A program made the translations under genes and the position numbers. A DNA stretch of 33,122 nt from Prolixibacteraceae bacterium (lineage in GTDB: Bacteria > Bacteroidota > Bacteroidia > Bacteroidales > Prolixibacteraceae). Below are positions 1 to 6,258 of the stretch, one piece after another. Position 1 is the stretch's first letter, and the number at the start of each line of letters is the position of its first letter. The notes beneath the pieces were generated by a model. The model made no database searches. It had not been told where the DNA came from and saw only the letters and a list, made by a program, of their open reading frames with translations. The DNA lies in assembly GCA_009773765.1 (NCBI GenBank), contig WTWZ01000052.1:1-33122 (forward strand), read 5' to 3'.

Positions 1-35
1 AAATTCTTACTTTTACATTTTGGGCAACTATCCAT
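1..35 (-). CDS. Partial 5' end of a divergent zinc-knuckle protein
   Basis: Read on the minus strand, an ATG at 35-33 opens a frame that runs to the window edge and encodes MDSCPKCKSKN. The CPxC at residues 4-7 is typical of the first half of a small zinc ribbon, but only 11 residues are visible and no family can be named. A perfect TAnnTTTG element (TATATTTG, minus strand 71-64) lies about 28 bases upstream of the ATG, which supports a real divergent gene. It shares its upstream region with the JAB-E1 gene at 136. Confidence 0.45.
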   Translation of the reverse strand, partial: MDSCPKCKSKN

Positions 36-63
36 AATTATATTGATTAGATTAATAATTGAA

Positions 64-71
64 CAAATATA
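64..71 (-). promoter_or_regulatory. Bacteroidota -7 promoter element for the divergent gene
   Basis: The minus strand reads TATATTTG, an exact match to the TAnnTTTG -7 element. Transcription would start near position 57 and leave a leader of about 20 bases before the ATG at 35. No clear -33 TTG at the usual 19-21 base spacing was confirmed. Confidence 0.4.
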
Positions 72-135
72 AACAAACTATACTAAATTAACAATGCCAA
101 TTTTTGGTTCGAACAAGAGTTTTTAAAGCAAGCTT

Positions 136-1530
136 ATGCAATTACAACTTAAAATATCAGGAGAGCATTATTCCCTATTAAAAGACCATTTATTCCCTGG
201 GGATGGGAAGGAAGCTGTTGCGATTGCTTTGTGTGGCCGTCATATTAATAAGAATTATCATTGTTTGTACATACACGACATTATATTGATTCCCTATGAG
301 GACTGCTCCATTCGCGAAAAGGATATTATTCGTTGGTCAACTCTTAAAATAATCCCTTTTCTGAAACGCCTATCAAAAGGAGATTTTGGAATTTTAAAAA
401 TTCATTGTCATCCTACTGGAGTAAATGATTTTTCCATACAAGATGATATTTCAGATAAAGAATTTTTCGATTCGGTTTTTGGATGGTCAGATTCAACTTA
501 TCCACATGCTAGTGCAATTATGTTACCCAATGGGAAAATTATTGGCCGATTTGCTTTTGAGGATTTGCATTTTGAACCTATTTCGAAAATATCGATAGCT
601 GGAGACAAAATTGAATTTTTTTATGAAATTGAAAATAAAAACGTCAATCCCGATTTTGCATTTCGGACAATTCAAACTTTTGGAGATGAAACATACAATA
701 AATTGTCGCAGCTTAAAATTGCAATAGTAGGATGTTCTGGCACTGGTAGTCCGGTTATTGAACAACTGGTTCGGTTAGGAGTTGGAGAGTTGGTTCTGAT
801 TGATCCTAATGTTATGGAATTTAAGAATCTAAACCGTATTATTAATTCAAAGTTTTCAGATGCAGAGATGTGTAAGCCTAAAGTTCAGGTGCTAAGTGAA
901 GTAATAAAAACTATTGGTCTTGGGACGAAAGTAAAAACTTTTCAAAAAAATCTTTTTGATGATGTTGAGGTTTTAAAGACAATATTAAGATGTGATATTG
1001 TATTTGGATGTATGGATAGTGTTGACGGGAGATTTTTATTGAATCAGCTTTGCACATTTTATTTATTACCCTATTTCGATATCGGTGTAAAATTAGAAGC
1101 GGATGGAAAAGGAGGAATTAACCAGATTGTTGCATCTGTTCATTATATACAACCGGGTAGGTCATCATTAATTACAAGAGGAATGTTCGACATGGATGAT
1201 GTAAAGGCATCAAGTCAGTATCGAAAATGTCCTGAAGAATTTCTGGAGCTTAAGAAGAATGCATATATAAAAAATATTCGCGTGAATAACCCTGCCGTTA
1301 TAAGCATCAATATGACTGTTGCCAGCCATGCAATTAATGATTTTTTAAATAGAATTCATCCATTTAAAGTGGAATCACCAGGTTCGTATGCATCAAGTAC
1401 AATTGATATTACCGAAGGATATATTATCAATTCCAAAGAGGAGGATTTTGAGATTGATTATTATTTGAAAAAGAAATCTGGTCGTGGTGATATGAGTCCG
1501 TTTATTGAAATGTCAGAATTAAATTTATGA
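136..1530 (+). CDS. JAB (JAMM) isopeptidase fused to ThiF/E1-like adenylyltransferase
   Basis: The 464-residue protein joins two ubiquitin-pathway enzymes. Residues about 1-130 form a JAB/JAMM metalloprotease domain: H90-x-H92-P, S100 and D103 give the full HxHP-x6-SxxD zinc motif, and E26 is a candidate catalytic glutamate. Residues about 180-450 form an E1/ThiF adenylation domain: the nucleotide-binding loop is G199-C-S-G202-T-G204, D223 ends the second strand, and N231-L-N-R234 matches the E1 NxxR signature. The family adenylates the C-terminus of a ubiquitin-like protein, and JAB domains process or remove such proteins. The CxxC pair often seen after 'PG' in ThiF-type E1s is absent here (PGRSSLIT), so zinc binding or thioester chemistry at that spot may be lost. 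The stop overlaps the next start as ATGA, indicating translational coupling to the DUF6527 gene. No E2 or Ubl gene is visible in the window. Confidence 0.85.
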   Translation: MQLQLKISGEHYSLLKDHLFPGDGKEAVAIALCGRHINKNYHCLYIHDIILIPYEDCSIREKDIIRWSTLKIIPFLKRLSKGDFGILKIHCHPTGVNDFSIQDDISDKEFFDSVFGWSDSTYPHASAIMLPNGKIIGRFAFEDLHFEPISKISIAGDKIEFFYEIENKNVNPDFAFRTIQTFGDETYNKLSQLKIAIVGCSGTGSPVIEQLVRLGVGELVLIDPNVMEFKNLNRIINSKFSDAEMCKPKVQVLSEVIKTIGLGTKVKTFQKNLFDDVEVLKTILRCDIVFGCMDSVDGRFLLNQLCTFYLLPYFDIGVKLEADGKGGINQIVASVHYIQPGRSSLITRGMFDMDDVKASSQYRKCPEEFLELKKNAYIKNIRVNNPAVISINMTVASHAINDFLNRIHPFKVESPGSYASSTIDITEGYIINSKEEDFEIDYYLKKKSGRGDMSPFIEMSELNL

Positions 1531-1859
1531 GCTGGTTTAAGAAAATTGCGGATAGGGTTTTTGAATGGCAATCACCAGGACTTCAATTGAGGTATGTTGA
1601 TGAATTACCTGAAATGGTCACTGATAAAGTCATTTATATTGTAGGTGAGATGAAATCCCCTTGGCTTTTAGCATTTAAATGTCCTTGTGGTTGTCAAAAA
1701 TTAATCCAATTAAATCTTCTTAAAGATGCTGACCCATGTTGGAGATTTAAAGTTGATAAGAATAAGAAAATTAATATTTATCCTTCAGTATGGAGAACGA
1801 GTGGATGTAAAAGCCATTTCATAATTCGCAATAGTAAAATTCAGTGGATAAAGTTATAG
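1527..1859 (+). CDS. DUF6527 family protein, putative metal-binding partner of the E1
   Basis: This 110-residue protein starts inside the stop codon of the JAB-E1 gene (ATGA overlap). It carries C52-P-C54-G-C56 and, near the end, W90, C94-K-S-H97-F and W107. These match the DUF6527 pattern of a Cys cluster in the middle and a GCxSHF...W ending, so four or more Cys/His side chains could hold a zinc ion. DUF6527 proteins commonly sit in operons with bacterial E1, E2, JAB and ubiquitin-like genes. Their biochemical role is unknown to me; a substrate adaptor or E3-like role is speculation. There is no signal peptide or membrane segment. Confidence 0.8.
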   Translation: MSWFKKIADRVFEWQSPGLQLRYVDELPEMVTDKVIYIVGEMKSPWLLAFKCPCGCQKLIQLNLLKDADPCWRFKVDKNKKINIYPSVWRTSGCKSHFIIRNSKIQWIKL

Positions 1860-1941
1860 TTCAAAGGAAGACAGTGAGGTATTTAAAATTTCACACTCTT
1901 TTCACTTTTCGTTTTGAAAGGTAAAACTTGAAATATGCAAA

Positions 1942-1973
1942 TTGATTATATTGGAAATGATTGATTAGTTTTG
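1942..1973 (+). promoter_or_regulatory. Predicted promoter of the nucleotidyltransferase gene
   Basis: TTG at 1942-1944 is followed after 21 bases by TAGTTTTG at 1966-1973, an exact TAnnTTTG element at the normal spacing. Transcription would start near 1979. That argues for translation from the ATG at 1989 rather than the in-frame TTG at 1971, which would lie upstream of the transcript. Confidence 0.5.
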
Positions 1974-1988
1974 TCAAATACTGAAATT

Positions 1989-2678
1989 ATGAATATTAAT
2001 CCCAAGGAAACGATGTTTGGCCTCCCCATTTTGAAAGTAAGAGAGATTTTAAGGCAGGCAATTAAAGAAAGGCTATGGGGTAATTCACGTAAAAAAGTAA
2101 TTGGAAAAGTTGCTCTGATTTTAAAACAACCAACCGTAATAGCACAGGAATTGGTGAGTCAATTATTAAATGAAAATTACATTGTCTTGGAAAAAAAGAA
2201 ATTTCAGGATGGGATTCAATATGAATTGATAGCAACCGAAAAGGGACGTCGTTTTGGTATTGCAAAAGCAACCGCTTCAATTTCCAGGGCAAAAGCGAGC
2301 GAATTACTTCAGGATTTGATTGAAAGGGCAAAATCAATAAACGAAAATCCGGAGTTTGTTTTTTTCGTGGAAAGAATAGAGGTATTTGGCAGTTACATAA
2401 CGGATAAAGAATTACTGGGTGATTTGGATGTGGGAGTAAAACTTGACAGAAGGTACAACGGAACGCAATTCACACAACACAATCAGCACCGTATAGAAAT
2501 GGCCAAATCCGGTGGTCGCAGTTTTAATAATTCAACAGATCAACTGAACTGGCCTTATTTGGAAGTAATTTTAATGTTAAAGGCAAGAAAAAGAGGATTA
2601 AGTATTCACGATATTAATGAAGATGAAGTTTTCAGTGTTACTGAAACAAGAGTGGTTTACCAGTTTCCGGGAAATTAA
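1989..2678 (+). CDS. Winged-helix protein with nucleotidyltransferase (NTP_transf_2-like) domain
   Basis: From the ATG at 1989 the protein has 229 residues; an in-frame TTG at 1971 would add six. The N-terminal half, about residues 15-95, is rich in short helices and resembles a winged helix-turn-helix. The C-terminal half has a polymerase-beta type signature, G-S-Y followed by L-G-D-L-D-V (catalytic pair D145 and D147 from this start), with a possible third acid in YLEV (E192). Such proteins transfer nucleotides to proteins, RNA or small molecules; the target cannot be read from the sequence. It lies 129 bases after the DUF6527 gene with its own predicted promoter, so it need not belong to the ubiquitin-like module. 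It is too short and lacks the OAS-like C-terminal part expected of a CBASS CD-NTase. Confidence 0.65.
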   Translation: MNINPKETMFGLPILKVREILRQAIKERLWGNSRKKVIGKVALILKQPTVIAQELVSQLLNENYIVLEKKKFQDGIQYELIATEKGRRFGIAKATASISRAKASELLQDLIERAKSINENPEFVFFVERIEVFGSYITDKELLGDLDVGVKLDRRYNGTQFTQHNQHRIEMAKSGGRSFNNSTDQLNWPYLEVILMLKARKRGLSIHDINEDEVFSVTETRVVYQFPGN

Positions 2679-2885
2679 TATTATCACTTTACTATTTTCT
2701 TGAATTGTAATGAATCATTCCGGAAAGCGATTTGATTATGTTTCACTCGGGATAAAACACTAATCAATCCCTATGATAAAAGAAAGCAAAGTCGTTTTGA
2801 GAAATCTGCTATCAGAAATAATGATTAGTGCTATATTTACCAAACAAACAGGAAATCAACTTCAAGACTAAAAAAGATTACTATT

Positions 2886-4412
2886 TTGAAGAAGCTAAAA
2901 CTATTCATATCAAGTGTCCAAAATGAGTTTGCCAAAGAACGGGCTGAATTGGCAAGCTATTTCAGACAAGATACTTTGCTTGGAACTTTCTTTGAACCTT
3001 TTATTTTTGAGGAAGTTCCTGCTAATACACATGCTCCGGGCAAGGTATATTTGGCTGAGGTGAAAGATTCGGATATTTATATTGGATTATTGGGTGCATC
3101 TTATGGTTTCGAGGATGAAATGGGAGTTTCGCCAACTGAACGGGAATATGATCGGGCAAAAACGGAACACATACCCAGATGGATTTTTATAAAGAATATT
3201 GCCGGAGCTGAGCGGCATCCAAAAGAAGCTGAATTAATCCGAAAAATTGAACAAGATGTTTCCAGAAAAAAGTTTTCAGATGTTGATTCTCTTAAAAAGG
3301 AAGTTTATAATTCATCTGTTCTGTATTTAAAGCAAATAGGAAAAATTGAAAGCCACGATTTTGATGATTCGCTGCATTCCACTGCTGATATACAATCACT
3401 GGATGAAACTAAAGTAAAGGAATTTGTTATTATCGCCAGAGAAAAACGCAACTTCCCGTTAAAAGAAACTGCATCAGTTGAACAGGTGTTGAAACATTTG
3501 CGAATGATTAGAAATGGAAAGATTGTTAATAGTGCGTTACTGGCTTTTGCCCCTGATCCACAATTGTATTTTCCATCAGCTACGATTAAATGTGCTCATT
3601 TTCATGGGTTACAAGTGCAAAAACCGATTCCTGATTACAAAGAGTTTGGTGGAACTGTATTTGAGGTAGCGGACGAGGCTGTAAATTTTGTTCTTTCCAA
3701 AATAAGCTTGTCAACCGGTACCCGGGAAAAAAGTAATCAGGTTGAGACCATTTACGAAATTCCCCGTGCTGTTATTTCTGAAGCAATCATTAACGCAGTA
3801 GCACACCGTGATTATTACAGCAAAGGCAGCATACAATTGTCGGTTTTCAGGGATCGGATTGAAGTAACTAATCCTGGCAGTTTACCTCCAGAGTTGGATA
3901 TTAATGATTTGAAAGAACCTCATAGTTCATATCCCCATAATCCGTTGCTTGCGGGATGTATGTTTTTAACCGGTGAGATTGAACGTTATGGTACCGGAAC
4001 TGTTGAAATGTTTAAACTAACAAAAGAAAGAGGATTAAAGCCACCACTTATTACTCTTGATGAAGGTTTTAAGTTAACGATTTGGAGGCCTTCAGCCGAT
4101 ACCGAACATGATACCGAACATGATACCGAACATGATACCGAACATGATGTTTCTGTTGAATTTTCGGAAATAGCTGAACTAACTCATCGTTTGGTATTGG
4201 TTTTAAATGGTGAAATGAGCCGGCCACAATTAATGGCTATTCTGGAATTAAAAAGCAGGCCTCATTTTGTTATATATTACCTTGAGCCTGCTTTGAAAGA
4301 GGATTTAATTGAAATGACCCTGCCAGACAAGTCAACCAGCAAAAATCAGAAATACAGATTAACTCAAAAAGGATTGAAATTGAAAAAGAATCTGATAAGT
4401 AAAAATAATTGA
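2886..4412 (+). CDS. DUF4062-AlbA_2-HATPase_c_4-winged helix protein
   Basis: The 508-residue protein starts at TTG (2886); no in-frame ATG lies near. Residues 4-100 form a DUF4062 domain (LFISSVQNEF, then YIGLLGASYG), a TIR/nucleosidase-like fold found in STAND and other conflict proteins. Residues about 185-260 resemble the AlbA_2/Schlafen DNA-binding fold (REKRNFPL ... FPSATIKC). Residues about 290-400 resemble HATPase_c_4: E-x3-NAVAHRDY, then YGTGT. A linker of four DTEH repeats (405-420) leads to a C-terminal winged helix. The family is usually annotated as RecG-like or transcriptional-regulator ATP-binding proteins. Its stop lies 21 bases before the Wadjet-like jetA start on the same strand, so it may be the first gene of that operon as a sensor, regulator or accessory effector; this is inferred from position only. 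Confidence 0.75.
   Translation: MKKLKLFISSVQNEFAKERAELASYFRQDTLLGTFFEPFIFEEVPANTHAPGKVYLAEVKDSDIYIGLLGASYGFEDEMGVSPTEREYDRAKTEHIPRWIFIKNIAGAERHPKEAELIRKIEQDVSRKKFSDVDSLKKEVYNSSVLYLKQIGKIESHDFDDSLHSTADIQSLDETKVKEFVIIAREKRNFPLKETASVEQVLKHLRMIRNGKIVNSALLAFAPDPQLYFPSATIKCAHFHGLQVQKPIPDYKEFGGTVFEVADEAVNFVLSKISLSTGTREKSNQVETIYEIPRAVISEAIINAVAHRDYYSKGSIQLSVFRDRIEVTNPGSLPPELDINDLKEPHSSYPHNPLLAGCMFLTGEIERYGTGTVEMFKLTKERGLKPPLITLDEGFKLTIWRPSADTEHDTEHDTEHDTEHDVSVEFSEIAELTHRLVLVLNGEMSRPQLMAILELKSRPHFVIYYLEPALKEDLIEMTLPDKSTSKNQKYRLTQKGLKLKKNLISKNN
4098..4145 (+). repeat. Four perfect 12-base in-frame tandem repeats (DTEH)4
   Basis: The unit GATACCGAACAT occurs four times without a mismatch and encodes D-T-E-H four times in the linker between the HATPase-like and winged-helix domains of the DUF4062 protein. 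The unit is a multiple of three, so copy-number change by slippage would lengthen or shorten the linker without a frameshift. Confidence 0.97.
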
Positions 4413-4433
4413 CTCAGAGCAAAATAACTGAAC

Positions 4434-5654
4434 TTGGCCAAATTTGAAAAAATAGAAAACTTACTGGGAGAACTTTACAATCACAGGAATCTGTTTGCCG
4501 CATTGTTTGACAAAAGGATGTTTCCCATACAGGAAGAGATGGTTTTGCCACTGGTTGAACACGACACTGAAAAATTAGAACGGCTTGCTGCTTTTGATCT
4601 TCTTTTTCGAAACCAGTCACAAATTAGCCTCGAATCCCGCTTGCAGGAATTCTTTGAGGAATTTCTGGAAGTGGACGAGACCGTACATGTTTTATATATA
4701 CAGGAAAACCTGAACCAGATTAAAATAAATCAATCTTATTATTTAAAAGAGAATCAGGCTATTAAAAGGGATCAGTACCTGATCAGGATAAAGAAACATT
4801 TACGGAGGATTACCCAAATTACATTGCAAAATGTAAAAACACTGCGAAACAATACGGATGAAACCTATAAAACAGAAACAAATTTTGAAATAAAGAAAGA
4901 GAAACTTACCAATCTCCGAAGTCAGCGTGATGAGTTGGAGGGAGTTATCAAAGCAGTGGATCGGTTATTATTGGATGATCTGTTTTTTAAAACTGCGGTA
5001 GATGCTGAGCTGCTGATAATTGTCCATAGATTGCGTTTGGCTTTAAATGAGAGTATTCATAACCTCATTGAAATACAACAACAGATTATAGAATACCTTA
5101 ACCACATTGAAAAGCGGGTTCAGATAGTTGAGAAAGTGTTCAGGTTGAAAATGCTCAGGGACAAACATTATCTGAAAGAAAGGACTAACTTTTACCAGGT
5201 TGTCAATTCCATTCAGGACCTTCCTATGAGAAAAACAGAAGGATTCAGGACCCGGCTATCAATAAATGATATACTAAATGATGAAGTAAAACGAAACATG
5301 GTTTTAAAGGTTCGGGGTAAATTAAGAAATCAAAAATTAATTGCTTTAAATACTGCAGGCGATATTCCCGAGGATGCATTTCTCAGCCAGGAACAATTTG
5401 AAGAAGTCGCGAACCTTCACGCACTGAAACGGATTTTCATGGGAAAGAACCAGGATTTATTTACGTTCATCCTTCATCACCAATTCCGTAACGAAGTTTC
5501 AGTTGAAAACAGAATCAGGTTGTTTTGCAAATTGGCTTCTCTATTCGAAACCGAATTCGTGTTTTCAGATGAAACAGGAAAATTTGAAAACCTGGAATAT
5601 GCCATGATTTATCCTGGAGTAACTGCCGAACAGCATTTTACTCAGGTAAATTAA
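4434..5654 (+). CDS. jetA: Wadjet-like JetA / MksF (MukF-like kleisin)
   Basis: This 406-residue protein opens the condensin block. The start is TTG at 4434: an in-frame TAA lies at 4425-4427 and the next Met is residue 29. It is largely alpha-helical. An N-terminal helical winged-helix part (about 1-110) is followed by a long helical region (about 125-260, with lysine/glutamate-rich coiled-coil segments) and a second winged-helix-like part (about 300-390). That is the layout of MukF-type kleisins, which bridge the SMC heads. The assignment rests mainly on gene order, since kleisin sequences diverge fast: JetB-like, SMC and Toprim genes follow directly. The family partner forms a dimer holding two SMC dimers together. 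It is shorter than many JetA proteins (about 450-500 residues). Confidence 0.7.
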   Translation: MAKFEKIENLLGELYNHRNLFAALFDKRMFPIQEEMVLPLVEHDTEKLERLAAFDLLFRNQSQISLESRLQEFFEEFLEVDETVHVLYIQENLNQIKINQSYYLKENQAIKRDQYLIRIKKHLRRITQITLQNVKTLRNNTDETYKTETNFEIKKEKLTNLRSQRDELEGVIKAVDRLLLDDLFFKTAVDAELLIIVHRLRLALNESIHNLIEIQQQIIEYLNHIEKRVQIVEKVFRLKMLRDKHYLKERTNFYQVVNSIQDLPMRKTEGFRTRLSINDILNDEVKRNMVLKVRGKLRNQKLIALNTAGDIPEDAFLSQEQFEEVANLHALKRIFMGKNQDLFTFILHHQFRNEVSVENRIRLFCKLASLFETEFVFSDETGKFENLEYAMIYPGVTAEQHFTQVN

Positions 5655-5672
5655 ACTTAAACACATTAAAAA

Positions 5673-6257
5673 ATGCCAAATAACAATTATCGTACAGCCG
5701 AAATATTCGACATTCTTAGCAAAGGACAATTTATATGCTCCAATGCCATCGATTCGCAACGTCGTCATTTGTATCAACATATTGAAGAGAATTTTGATGA
5801 ACTGGAACCCAAATTCAGGGAAATTGGTTATCAACTTGAGAATGGGAACAATTATTATTATTTCTCACGGACCAATGAAAGTAACCAAAATGTCGAAGGT
5901 AAAATTGAAAAAGCGCTACGGTGGCTGGATATACTGGCATTTTTTACAACTTTCAGAAAAGATTTATGCAGGGGTGCACGCTTTCAGCCGTATGATATTC
6001 TGAAGCAAATAGAAATTAATTTGTCTCTGAAAGAGCAATTGGCTGATTTACAGAAACGAATAAATCCCGGGAAAAATTACCAGGAAATGCTCAGTGATTT
6101 GATTAAAGAGATTCAGAAAGAAGGTTTTATTGATCTCGAAAATGAGATGGAACAGACATGGAAAATCCTGGATTCGTGGGATTATATGGAAAAACTTGTC
6201 ATGGCAGTAAATATTCAGGATGTGGAAACCTTAACCCAACCGGAGAAAATAAACTAA
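5673..6257 (+). CDS. jetB: Wadjet-like JetB / MksE (MukE-like)
   Basis: The 194-residue protein begins with ATG 18 bases after jetA stops and ends one base before the SMC start. It is small, acidic-basic mixed and helical with two likely winged-helix units, as in MukE/MksE, which bind the kleisin and DNA. The part around residues 75-95 (IEKALRWLDILAFF) and the helical second half resemble MksE proteins annotated in Bacteroidota. Identification depends on position between a kleisin-like and a MukB-like gene. It should bind JetA and help load or retain DNA in the SMC ring. Confidence 0.72.
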   Translation: MPNNNYRTAEIFDILSKGQFICSNAIDSQRRHLYQHIEENFDELEPKFREIGYQLENGNNYYYFSRTNESNQNVEGKIEKALRWLDILAFFTTFRKDLCRGARFQPYDILKQIEINLSLKEQLADLQKRINPGKNYQEMLSDLIKEIQKEGFIDLENEMEQTWKILDSWDYMEKLVMAVNIQDVETLTQPEKIN

Positions 6258-6258
6258 A

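Noticed and set aside
105-113. GGTTCGAAC, similar to the tRNA T-loop, as a possible left attachment site copy
   Set aside because: Only about nine bases match the tRNA-Pro T arm and the flanks differ, so chance is a sufficient explanation.
94-126. Ten-codon plus-strand frame MPIFGSNKSF just before the JAB-E1 gene
   Set aside because: Too short and without a ribosome site or recognisable leader-peptide pattern; not enough to call a gene.
136-2678. Type II CBASS (E1/E2, JAB and CD-NTase)
   Set aside because: There is no E2 domain and no effector gene, and the nucleotidyltransferase is short with a winged helix and lacks the CD-NTase C-terminal part.
2773-2871. 32-codon plus-strand frame between the nucleotidyltransferase and the DUF4062 gene
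   Set aside because: No ribosome site, no recognisable motif, and a composition like the surrounding A/T-rich spacer.
4098-4145. CRISPR-like or regulatory repeat array
   Set aside because: The units are contiguous, 12 bases long, in frame and without spacers; they are a coding tandem repeat.
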